DNA of 64,000 nt from Hibiscus mutabilis (GCA_019671005.1 CM033745.1:35243526-35307525); one strand, 5' to 3'. Counted from the stretch's first letter, positions 9,778 through 19,805 are shown. Notes: generated from the sequence alone by a model not told the origin. Program-made: numbers and translations.

Positions 9778-12243
9778 TGTCACAGACCGAAAACTGGTCT
9801 AGTCAGAATTAGGTTCTAGTGATCAGAAATTTTGTACTGATTTTACTCGAATGGTGTAATTGCTAAATCCTTGTACCCGATTTTGAAGTAATGAAAGTTA
9901 TTTGGGCTTAATTGAAGTTGTTGGACCTTTTTGTAAGGAATGAAAGTCATTTAGTGACTAAGTTGTGAAAATTCAAAGTTAGGGTTTTATTGGAAATGCT
10001 GAAAATGTTGAAGTTGAGCTAGGCGTATCAATACAGTAAGACCTATATTGATACGGCCCAACTGTTTTAACTAACTTACCCAACATAGCCTAGCCGTATT
10101 GTTAAGACCATAAGGTGTATCGATGCGGGTCCCTATTAAAATTGGTTTAGTGATTAATTTGTAAGAATTGGAAATTGGTGATAATTCACCTCCTTGCTTG
10201 CGACCCCTTCATGTAAGAATGATCTGAAAAGATGACAATTAGTCATCAATTGCTTAAAATTGTGAAAAGGCATGAATTGATAGAAATTAGTAAATTAAGC
10301 TTACCTTTACCTAAGGGAAACCTTCCTATTGGCCCTTGGTGAGGTGAGTTATGACTAAGACCATGGCCTTTTTAAAATGAATAAGGAAAAGAGCTTTCTT
10401 CTTGTTTGAATCTCCCGAAACCAAACTCAACCTTTGATTGAAGAAACCAAGCACACACCTCCATTGTAATCTTCTCCCTCAAGCTCAAGCAATCACCTCA
10501 AGCTAAACCTTGATCTTTGTGTGTTTTCAGTATACCATTTGAAATTTTGTAACTTAGTGAGTAAAACCCCTATGTCAATTTGATGGTTCCATCAATCCTT
10601 AGAGTTTAATTTCAATAATTTGAGTCTTGAAGGTTCAAGCTAAGCCCATGCGTTAGATGGTTAATTTCCTCATTTTGATGTTGTCTACGAGCTTTGGTAA
10701 GTTTGAAAAATGTTTATGAATCACTAGCTTCAATTATAATGTAATTCCCTAATTTTGAACTAGCTCAAGTGGTGGAAGACACGCCATCTTCACCATCTTC
10801 ATTACCAAGCATTCCCAACGGCAAAGGGATTGCTATCCGAGAACCTTGAAATCTATGAGTACTAGGTGAGTGTAGTTGTGTCTCGGGGTCAGCTAGGTAT
10901 TATCCCGGTTGCATTTGTTTTTTGATTATGTTGTGTCTTCATTTGAGTAGCTCAAGTAGAGCCTACAAGATGTGAACTCCATGTGGTAAGTGTGGTAAGG
11001 TCATTCTACTGTTTTGATGCATTAAGATATGCCATGACTTAATCATTATATGATATATGTGAAAGTTGCTTGATGTTAACATTGACGCATGTGGAAATTG
11101 ATATATGCATAAATGGCATAATATGTGATTTAGAGCCAAGGCTCAATTTGCAATTCGATATGATACGGCCTAAGGGCACAAAGGTAAACTTCATGGTGAT
11201 ATGTGTAACCTTGGACACTTGTGGACTTTGGATACAATTTGCATGCCATAGGGTTATTTAAGCTCACTATGTAAGGGATTGGACTACTGTCTGGGCTACG
11301 TCCTATATGTGGGGAGAAAAGGTTTGATTGTGTAAGGGACTCCGGAGCTACGGCTCAAGGCTAAGGCCTATTTTCGATATGTATGGCCTTATAAACTTAC
11401 TGGTAAAATTTGACATACTAGTAGATTAATTAGTTATAAAATTTGACATACTAATAGATTAAGTAGTTATAAACTTGCTGGTAAAATTTGGTAAAGTTTG
11501 GACATGGTTTGATAGGTTAATTTGAATAAAAACGAGTTAAGATCTGTTATCACAGGGCAGAGCGTATCAATACAGGTGATGGTGTATCGATACGACCTTG
11601 CATAATTGGCATGGTCAAAATGAGTCAAAAGAGGCATATCGATACGACATAGGGTATATCGATACGGATTTTGGTCACTGGAATCTAGAAAAATTAAAGG
11701 TATCGATACGGTTATAGGGTGTATCGATACGAAGTCAACATAGTCAACCTGTATCGATACGGTTCCAGCTGTATCGATACATGCATGTTACCCTTGAATC
11801 TGGAATTTGAAAATTAGGCTTAGCATACGGATACGTCCCTATGTTTATCGGTACGGTGGCGGTTAATTCTGTTAAAAGAGATAAAACATAGTTTTGCCTT
11901 GATTACAAAATGGTCACCAAGAAATTGTATGGTCTAATTGGATAGGTAAATGACCTCTGTTTGCAATGAGATTTCACAGGCTAATAATTGGAAGGTTAGA
12001 TTTTAGATTAAAAACATGAATTTTAGTTAAGGACCCTTAACTTGTAAAATTTATAGTTTAGTCCCTAAGTTTGAAAAAGTTTAAAATTGACCCCAAATTA
12101 AGTAAGTTGTTAGTAAGTTAGCTCCATAAGACATAAAAGAGATTAATAAGACATTTCGAATAAGTGTGAACTCCGATTAAGTTTCCAATTTTTGAATATG
12201 CCTTTTGGTAACACTTTCTAACCCGCTGGGAAGGGGTGATACA
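9778..12243 (+). repeat. Tekay-A full LTR (shared between two internal regions)
   Basis: TGTCACAGACC ... GGGTGATACA, 2466 bp, preceded by a PPT and followed after four bases by a PBS, so it is at once the 3' LTR of the left fragment and the 5' LTR of the right element. Against the right-hand Tekay-A LTR (56377-57705) it lacks about 480 bp after 'cgatatgtatggcc' (11370-11385). It carries a tandem duplication of a ~38-bp AT-rich unit (about 11399-11475). The region 11560-11870 is packed with palindromic GTATCGATAC motifs. No TATA box stands out clearly. Confidence 0.85.
11560..11870. repeat. Cluster of palindromic GTATCGATAC motifs in the Tekay-A LTR
   Basis: About ten copies or near-copies of (C)GTATCGATACG(G) are spaced 15-45 bp apart, for example 11564-11573, 11584-11593 and several between 11630 and 11785. 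The core is a perfect palindrome with two CpG sites per copy. Equivalent clusters occur at the same place in the other chromovirus LTRs: 45770-46080, 53685-53990 and 57000-57310, with smaller pairs near the LTR starts (10020-10120, 43560-43665, 51470-51575). Function unknown. The ORF of PYRY repeats near 53759-53980 is only this repeat read as protein. Confidence 0.85.
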
Positions 12244-12247
12244 TTTG

Positions 12248-12260
12248 TGGTATCAGAGCC
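12248..12260 (+). other. Tekay-A primer binding site (initiator tRNA-Met)
   Basis: TGGTATCAGAGCC lies four bases after the LTR end. It is the standard plant retrotransposon site complementary to initiator tRNA-Met. It fixes the LTR boundary and the plus orientation of Tekay-A. Confidence 0.93.
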
Positions 12261-12401
12261 AGAGTTTAGTCGATTCTAGGACTAAACCGAGGCTTGTCAT
12301 GAGTCTGCATGTACTTATGAAACCTAGGAGTTTATTTGTATATGTTATCCATGACTAGCAACTTACACGATTAACCTTTTCTGTTTGATTAGATTTAAGA
12401 A

Positions 12402-13620
12402 TGTTTACACCCAATGATAGACGTGTTGCGATAGAACCACACCCCGGCTCCTCCTCGACACAGGGGACAATACTGGAGCTGAAACTCAACTAGAACATGT
12501 GGGTCAGAATTACCCACTTAATCCTCCACTGATGTTTCCTGATCAGTAGTAGTACCTGACGTATATGGCTGAGCTGATTAAGTAGGTGGTCGTGTCTCTC
12601 AAGCAAGAGACGTCACCTCAGCCTGTTGAAGCATCTTTATTTGTTTCAATGGCTTCTATTGAAAAGCTCCATCAATACTCGGTCTACACTTTCACCGGCT
12701 AAGAACATGACAACCCCGAAGTAGCAGAGTATTGGCTGGAAAACACTTGCAAAGTCCTGAATAAGTAGATGAAGTGTCTTGTCGAGCACAAGCTGGAGTG
12801 TGCTTTGGAATTGATTTCTAAAGAGGCTCAGAGCTGGTGGGACACCGTGACACTTAAGGTACCTGAACATAGGGTTACGTGAGACTTCTTTCTTTAGGAT
12901 TTCCACAAGAAGTACATCAGTGAACACTATATCGCTAAAAGGCGTAAGAAGTTCCTCCATCTAAGATAAGGAGGATGACCCGTGGAGAAATATATTCACG
13001 ACTTCTGCAAGTACTCAAGGTATGGTGGAGATCATATGCACTAAGAAGGAGAAGTGTAGAATGTTTATTTATGGCCTTTGTGATGAATTACGTCCTTCTT
13101 TCAATGCCTTAGAGTTGGACGACTTTTAGAATCTGGTCAACCGGGTGATTACTATTGAAGCCTCCTAGAAGGCTTATGAGAGAAGGAAGGGGAATCAAGC
13201 CAGGTCCGACAAGAGATTCTAAGATGATTCCAAACCTCTCATGCCTCAAAAAAAGGGTAGACAGTGGGACCAAAAGTCTGTCGCCTTTTAGCAATCACCA
13301 AGGACGGGATATGTGCCACAATCCCAATCTACAGGAACATTTGTCGCTCGTATAGCTTTGATTGATAGTACAGGTGGTTCTGGGAGAGGTTCTCAGATTC
13401 TTTTATGTAAGTTTTGTCAGAAAAGATATCCTAGGCCGTGTCACAAACAGGACGGATCTTGCTACCTCTATGGTGAAGCTGGTCACTTTATCAGACAATA
13501 TTTGCAGAATCTGAATGCTCCTACCTCAGTGGCTTCTAAGAACAATTCCGCTAAGGGAAGGGGAGCGAAGCAAGTGCAGTCTGGATCAGCGGGGATACCT
13601 CGCAACTAAAACACTTATTC
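12402..13620 (+). pseudogene. gag: Tekay-A gag
   Basis: The likely start is ATG 12402 (MFTPNDRRVAIEP). Capsid sequence is readable at 12650-12960 (MASIEKLHQYSVYTFTG, later EHKLECALELISKEAQSWWDTV and KYISEHYIAKRRKKFL) with several in-frame stops. A C-terminal double zinc-binding region is at 13400-13510: LCKFCQKRYPRPC, then CYLYGEAGHFIRQY. In the second motif the 2nd and 4th ligands are Tyr instead of Cys. The 2nd is also Tyr in Tekay-B, while the 4th is still Cys there. The frame shifts at least twice between 12960 and 13380. It cannot make a functional capsid protein. Confidence 0.82.
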
Positions 13621-13651
13621 AGTTGGGCATGACCCTCAAGCCTCAGCCCAG

Positions 13652-13993
13652 ATGTACCATGTTCGAGGACGGGAGCAAGAAGATGATCTCGATGTGATAG
13701 CATGTATGGTGGAACTATGTTCTGGTCTTGTTTATTCATTGGTAGATCCAGGCTCTATGCATTCTTTTATTAGTGAACCATTGATTGAGAAATTTTCCCT
13801 AGAACCCGAACTGGTCGCATCTGAGATGGTTGTCTCTAACCCACTGGGAGATAATGTGGTTATACGGTTGATCTATAAAGCTTGTCTTCTGAGGATCCAA
13901 GGGATCCCATATTCAGCCAATTTGATGGCCTTGCCTTTCCATGAGTTTGATCTTATCCTAGGCCTTGATTGGTTAGCCGAACATCAAGCCTAG
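13652..13993 (+). pseudogene. Tekay-A protease
   Basis: Retropepsin-type protease. The open frame has VYSLVDPGSMHSFIS around 13730-13775. The catalytic triplet normally reads Asp-Ser-Gly and here is Asp-Pro-Gly, while the sister element Tekay-B keeps Asp-Ser-Gly (near 47960). The second half, LLRIQGIPYSANLMALPFHEFDLILGLDWL, is well preserved and contains the conserved hydrophobic-Gly segment. The frame ends at TAG 13991, a likely mutated Trp/Gln codon since homologous sequence (VDC..KKLYVH) continues. Confidence 0.85.
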
Positions 13994-14053
13994 GTAGACT
14001 GTTCGAAGAAGAAGCTATACGTCCACGAACTCGACAAGGAAAGCATAACTTTC

Positions 14054-15504
14054 ATGAAAACCAAACCTGAGCCTAAGGAAGCCATTATGTGTGCTATGGA
14101 GTTCAAAGAAGATACAAAGTTTGAAGATGTACCAGTGGTGAAGGAATTCCCTGATGTGTTTCCCGATGAACTTCTGGGACTCCCTCCGACCCAAGAAGTA
14201 GAATTCAGAATCGAAGTGCAACCAAGGACTACACCAGTCTCCATTGCTCCGTATAGGATAGCTCCAATCGAATTAAAGGAGTTGAAGGCTCACATTCAAG
14301 ATCTTTTGGATAAGGGATTTATCCAACCAAGTTTCTCACCCTAGGAGCACCGATTTTGTTTGTTAAGAAGAAGGATGCGTCGATGCATCTGTGCATTGAC
14401 TATCGTCAGTTGAACAGAGTAACAATCAAGAATAAGTATCCGTTACCAAGGATTGATGATCTCTTCGATTAGTTGAAGGGTGCTTTTGTCTTCTCTAAGA
14501 TAGATCTATGATCAGGGTACTATCAAATGTTAGTGAAGGAGTTCGACGTCCCAAAGACTGCCTTTCGAACTAGATATGGCCATTATGAGTTTCTGGTAAT
14601 GCCTTTTGGGATTACAAATGCACCCGCGGTCTTCATAGATTTGATGAATCGTGTGTTCCGGTCCTATCTACATAAATTCGTGGTTGTGTTCATAGATGAC
14701 ATCCTGATCTATTCCAAGGACACTGCCACACATGAAAAGCACATTCAGATTATGCTTCAGACTCTCTAGGAGAAACAGTTGTATGCTAAGTTTATTAAAT
14801 GTGAGTTCTGGCTATCTAAAGTATCCTTTTTGGGACATGTGATCTCTTCTGCGGGAATTCAAGTTGACCAAAAAAGATTCAAGCAGTTCTTGATTGGATT
14901 CCTCCCAAGAATGTTGGAAAAGTTCGTAGTTTTCTAGACCTTACCGGCTACTACCGTAGATTCATTAAGGGATTCTTGATAATCGTGCAACCTTGACGAA
15001 ACTTCTCCGTAAAGAAACCCCTTTCGTGTGGTCAGTGGAACAACAAAGGATTTTTTATTAACTTAAACAAGTTTTGATGCCCCAGTCTTGGTGCAACCTG
15101 AATCTGGCAAGGACTTCACTATGTATAGTGATGCATCCCACTTGGGATTAGGTTGTGTACTGATGCAAGAGGGAAAATTCATAGCATATGCCTCACGTCA
15201 GCTTAAAACACACAAACTAAACTATCCGACACAGAAAGAGTTGAACCTCTGTTATAGGCTGTGTAGTGATGCAAGAGGGAAAATATGGAGGCTCTATCTT
15301 TACGGTGAGAAATGTTATTTGTACACCGATAGCAAAAGTCTAAAATATCTCTTGACTCAGAAAGTGTTGAACCTCTGTCAACGTCGGTGGATGGAACTTT
15401 TGAATGACTATGACTTGGTTATTAATTACCATCATAATAAAGCCAATGTCGTAGCTAATGCCCTTAGCCGAAAGCCCACTATATCTCCGAGATGTTTAAA
15501 TTAA
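14054..15504 (+). pseudogene. Tekay-A reverse transcriptase and RNase H
   Basis: RT copies the element RNA into DNA and RNase H removes the RNA. The pieces in order are: the pre-RT linker (14054-14344); LCIDYRQLNRVTIKNKYPLPRIDDL in another frame (14385-14465); then 14527-14769 with FRTRYGHYEFLVMPFGITNAPA and the catalytic FIDDILIYS (near 14690). The thumb (SFLGHVIS) follows after a TAG. RNase H begins at 15088 with YSDASHLGLGCVLMQEG and ends with ADALSRK-like ANALSRK near 15460. Several stops and frameshifts are present. Inside RNase H, 15232-15284 is a foreign patch built from two nearby segments (see findings), adding 12 bases without breaking the frame. Confidence 0.87.
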
Positions 15505-15529
15505 AGCATTCCAGAAGTCTAACGAGGAG

Positions 15530-16593
15530 TTGCAAACTCTAATTGCTAAGATTAAAGAAAAACTGGATCCTGACCTTGCTATGAATTCTGAAAGATTGTT
15601 GTATTTTCGAAATCGTATTTGTGTTCCCGATAATGATGATCTTCGAAACCAAATTCTAAGTGAAGCTCATTCGAGTCCTTTTTCTGTTCATCCTGGAGCT
15701 ATCAAGATGTATAAATACTTAAAGGAGCTATATTTGTGGTCTGGTATGAAAGGTGAAATCACAGACTCTGTGGCTAGGTGTCTAACCTGCCAACGGGTTA
15801 AAGCCGAACACAAGGTGCCTACTGGTCTCTTAAAACCTATCAAGCTCCACAATGGAAATAGAAACGTATCACGAGGGATTTTGTAAATGGTTTACCAATG
15901 ACACCGAAGAAAAATGATCCTATTTGGGTCATTGTAGATCAATTCACCAAGTCTGCTCACTTCCTTCTGGTGAGAATGGACTTCAGCTTGCCTAGGCTCA
16001 CTGAGTTGTATATTCGTGAAGTCGTCTGTTTGCACGGAGTTCCTGTGTCCATGATTTTCGATCATGATCCACGCTTTGTATCTTAGTTTTGAAGAACCTT
16101 ACATGAGGCTTTGGGAACTCGAGTGCACCTAAGCACTGCTTGCCACCCTCAAACTAATGGCCAATTTGAAAGGGTTATTCAGATTCTGGAAGATATGCTC
16201 CGAGCTTGTATTATTGATTTTGGAAAAATATGGGAGAAGTCTCTTCCATTGGTGGAGTTTGCATACAACAATAGTTACCAAGCTTCGATTAAAATGGCCC
16301 CTTATAAAGCTCTTTATGGGAGAAGATGTAGGACCCCTCTTTGTTGGACCGAGCTTGGTGAAGGCCAGGTGTTAGGCCCTAACTTACTTTGGGAAACCAA
16401 AGAAAGGGTAACCATCATTCGTGACCAGCTCAAGGCTACGTTTGACCGGCAGAAAGTTTATGCTAATTTGAGAAGAAGAGACATTCAGTATGACGTTAGT
16501 GAGAAAGCCTTCCTTAAGGTGTCTCCATGGAAAAAGAATTTTTGTTTTTGCAAAAAGGGGAAGCTAAGCCCTCATTTCATTGGCCCTATTACG
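15530..16593 (+). pseudogene. Tekay-A integrase, cut by Athila-3
   Basis: Integrase inserts the DNA copy into the host chromosome. The zinc-binding N-domain has HSSPFSVHPG and CLTCQ near 15668-15790. The catalytic core is readable in two frames: IVDQFTKSAHF (first Asp, near 15935), FDHDPRFVS (second Asp, near 16055), and HPQTNGQFERVIQ (Glu, near 16170). The continuation MAPYKALYGRRCRTPLCW and the C-domain end at FIGPI, where the Athila-3 LTR starts at 16594. The chromodomain expected beyond is not attached. The bases TTACG at 16589-16593 would be the target copy. Here the VIQ-ILEDML joint is uninterrupted, unlike Tekay-B. Confidence 0.87.
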
Positions 16594-16859
16594 TGTTGTG
16601 ATGTACTATAAATGAAACGCAAATAGTGCAAGTATACACATCGAATAAGTAATAAAGTGAAGAGTGAGTATCGTCTCCACAGGGATTGGAGGCCAAACTA
16701 GCTTACTCAAAACACCCAAAAATTGCAGCATGAAAATAAATGTGATAGCAAAAGGAAACAGGTCAAGAAATGTTGTAGCAATTAACTATAATGAGAACTG
16801 GGCCGAAATAGAGATACTTCGAACATCCTATCAAGTGTACGAAACTCTCTAATGGGATG
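16594..16859 (-). repeat. Athila-3 3' LTR, distal part
   Basis: Reverse complement of the last ~265 bases of the Athila LTR (compare 4610-4877): TGTTGTGATGTACTATAAATG on the plus strand is the LTR end, and 'gagtgagtatcgtctccacaggg' matches the 'ccttgtggagacgatactcac' phrase of Athila-1. It is broken at 16859 by the Tat LTR. The pentamer GGATG (16855-16859) is the Tat target duplication. Confidence 0.9.
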
Positions 16860-19656
16860 TGTAGCGATGTCTCTTTGTTTTCTTTATCGATAAAATAAAA
16901 ACGAGGGATTTTTGGAAAGGTGTTTTTGAAAGGTGTTTGTGACTCTTTTGGATATAAATTATTTATTCCGTGGGGTTTTTTTTTTAAAAACCGTATTTTA
17001 AAAAAATGGAGTCGCCACCGGCCACTTAGGTAGGCCGGACACCATAAAACCAGAGATTCAAAAAGATTGGGTTCGGGAGTCGGTTACGGATGGGGAAGGA
17101 TTAGCACCCCCACACCGCCCAAAATTGGTACTTTAATAATTACCGCTTTATTAATATTGGATTTTCCGGATTAGAGTGTCGATTATTTAAAATTCGGTCA
17201 TAATTGCGAATATATTTTAAGGATCCCGTTACCCGAGAATAAACGCCCAACCACTATCACTACGCTTGATACTGGCCCCGTTTATGCTCGGATAAAAGGA
17301 CTCCGCATTAACAAGTTATATCTCGATATGTAATCTTAGTGGCAAAAACGTAAAACATGGCAAAATATTTAAATATAATAAATATTGACATACCAGAATA
17401 CTAATTTAACATAAATGATATTCTAAACTAAAACATGTATATATACATATTATTCTAAATAATAAGGCGGGAATAAGTACATATAGGCGAACAAATATTC
17501 CAAAAAAGACATGCATACTGGTAATAAAACATATTTCAACATATACGGGTCCACATATCGTACAAAAAGGGTAAATACACTAACATGTAACCCTAAAAAA
17601 AACAAGGAAACACATACATATAAAATACAAAATACGCCATGTACGAATCAACTAAAACATAACATGCTTAATATGAATAACCGGATAAAAACGCATGACC
17701 ATTATAATCTTAATACACATATAAGTAAACATAAAATACGAGTCATATACGAAGGACATAAAACAAAATAAAATAATAGAATACATCAACATATACGATT
17801 ATAATACGATCATTAATATTTACAAAGAATACAGGACTGAAATGAAAGAAAAACAAAAGTCAGTGGCAGAAATTAAAGAGCAATAATATGTAATTTAGGG
17901 ACGAAATTGCGAAACAAACAAAACCTAAAAGGACCATAATTGTAATTAGACCAAGGGGCAGACCCAAAGTGAAAAATTCAAAAACGCGGGATGGTTAAGG
18001 GCGTAATTTTACCATTCAGAAACTGATTCGGTGTAATTTAGGGACTAGATTGTAACCTTTTGAAAAATTAGGGGGACTAGAACTGTGATTATACCATGCG
18101 GCAAGACAAAAATGAAAATATTGAAAACGCGGTGGGATTAAGTGTGTAATTTACCCATTTAGCAAAATAAAAACAACTATAAAAGCCCCCCTTTAAGGCC
18201 GAAACCAAATTTTTGGCCATTCGTTTCATTTCTTCAGTTTTAATATAGCTTACGTTCTTCTTTTTCTCTTATTTGTTCTTGTAAAACCCAGAATCCGGCG
18301 GCCGGCCGCCGTATTCTCCACCGCCGGCCACCGCTAACTGGTGCCGACGAGCCTCCAAAATAGACCAAAACAACCCCCTTGTCGTCCTCAATACGAATCC
18401 TAGGTTGGATTCAGAGGATATACCTCTATTCGCCCTAGATCTAGGAAATACGAACCAAAAAAAAGAGTTTTAAACCTAAAATATAACTACCAGGGGGGCC
18501 TTCCCCTCCCTTTAGTTCACCAGATCTGGCTTGTAGAAGCCGAAAGGCTTATCACTGAGGAAGGGAAGACCCACAAACGACACCGGTAAGACTACTCTCC
18601 TCTTTTATTTCTATTTTTTTCGTATATGCATGTAAAGAAAACAAGAAAGAAAAAGAGACAAAATTTTACCACTGGACTGTCTTTTGATTATCTTGGATGT
18701 TTACAACTTTCAGATTTTTTGTGTTACAAGATCTCCGTTCTCCTTTTTTTGTTCTTACTCTCGTTTTTTTTTTCATCCCCCCGTTACAAAAGCCCCGTTT
18801 CATATATATTATTGTCCCTGTTTGTTGCAAGTTGCATCTTCTTTTTTAGATCTGAACTGACACTTTGCTTGTTGTCTTGGGCATATTCTGAACACGGGGA
18901 CTGAATATCGGCGCGGTGGCGATATGGACATTCTGCCAGCGGCCAGACGCGTTCTCGGCCGTTAGATCAGATCTGATCTAACGGTCGAGATGGCTTGAAG
19001 AACGATCGGCCTGGATGAAGCCTCGATTTGATGAGACGGCTTCAGATTTCGCCACGTGGAGCTCCGCAGTCGAGGAGTCAGAACGCGTGGATCTTACGCG
19101 CGCGTGGGATATTAAAGCGTCCGCGCGTGGCACTCGAATGGTCCATACGTATAGAACACGCGCCTGGCAGATATTTTTGACCTCCTGGTTGCATCGTGGC
19201 CGTTGGATCAGATCTTGATCCAACGGCCCACAGTTACCTACACATTGTAATTAGATGAGATTCAGATTTGGGCCAACCGGGCCTTGTAATTGAATTTGTA
19301 ATTGGACTGTAAATTTATTTGGGTTTAATATATTTAATTCTTTTCATTTGTCAGCCCAATAATAATAATAATATAATTATAACAGTAATACATATACATA
19401 CGAAAATGTATACTTATTATACAATCATTAATTAATATAATATTCTAGTATACGTACATATAATCATACATATAATTAACATAACATCTATATATTAATC
19501 AAATACGCTCATACTCTAGATACATACGCGACATACATACACCCCTAATACGTATACATAGCTTATACATGCACACACCACCTTATATTAGTAACATTCA
19601 TATAATAAATATACATGCAATATTAATATATTTACAAGTGAAAATGAGTGATTACA
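16860..19656 (-). repeat. Tat 3' LTR
   Basis: Plus-strand ends TGTAGCGATG ... TGATTACA; on the element strand it starts TGTAATCAC and ends ATCGCTACA. It aligns with 31941-34761 along its whole length. Clear differences are a 32-base block present only in the other LTR (after 32543) and indels in the GC-rich stretch 18920-19230. It holds GGAGTCGCCA (17008-17017), identical to the tRNA 3' end that pairs with the PBS, and palindromes at 18959-18984 and 19198-19228. On the plus strand, antisense to the element genes, TATAAAAG is at 18178-18185. Confidence 0.93.
18959..18984. repeat. Perfect 26-bp palindrome in the Tat 3' LTR
   Basis: The half site CCGTTAGATCAGA is followed directly by its exact reverse complement. 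The other LTR has CCGTTAGATCG-GAT-CGATCTAACGG at the same place: arms of 11, spacer of 3. A second hairpin at 19198-19228 (13-bp arms of GGCCGTTGGATCA around GATCT) is destroyed in the other LTR near 34318-34345. Such CCGTTRGATC pairs could form cruciforms or bind a dimeric protein. No function is shown. Confidence 0.85.
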
Positions 19657-19671
19657 GTTGCCCCTCTTTGC
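19657..19671 (-). other. Tat polypurine tract
   Basis: On the minus strand GCAAAGAGGGGCAAC lies immediately before the LTR start TGTAATC. It would prime plus-strand DNA synthesis. GAGGGGCAA next to TGTA is the usual form in Ogre-type elements. Confidence 0.88.
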
Positions 19672-19805
19672 TTGTTCTCATGGAATGGGAAACAAAGCAA
19701 AGATTCATAAGCACTCATTTTTATCAGACTTCCCTGTTTGTAGCCTTGGAAAAACGAATTCTTTTGGACATCTCCGCTCTTCCTTGGCTGAATCTTCAGG
19801 CTCGT

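Noticed and set aside
12248..12260. Remnant of a tRNA-Met gene
   Set aside because: Only the 13-base primer-complement is present, in the position of a PBS; no tRNA arms follow.
17511..17771. 86-residue ORF conserved between the two Tat LTRs (also at 32624-32884), and the 92-residue ORF at 18626/33735
   Set aside because: Recently identical LTRs preserve any frame by chance. The residues are low-complexity (Lys/Asn/Thr or Leu/Phe-rich), antisense to the element, with no recognisable domain.
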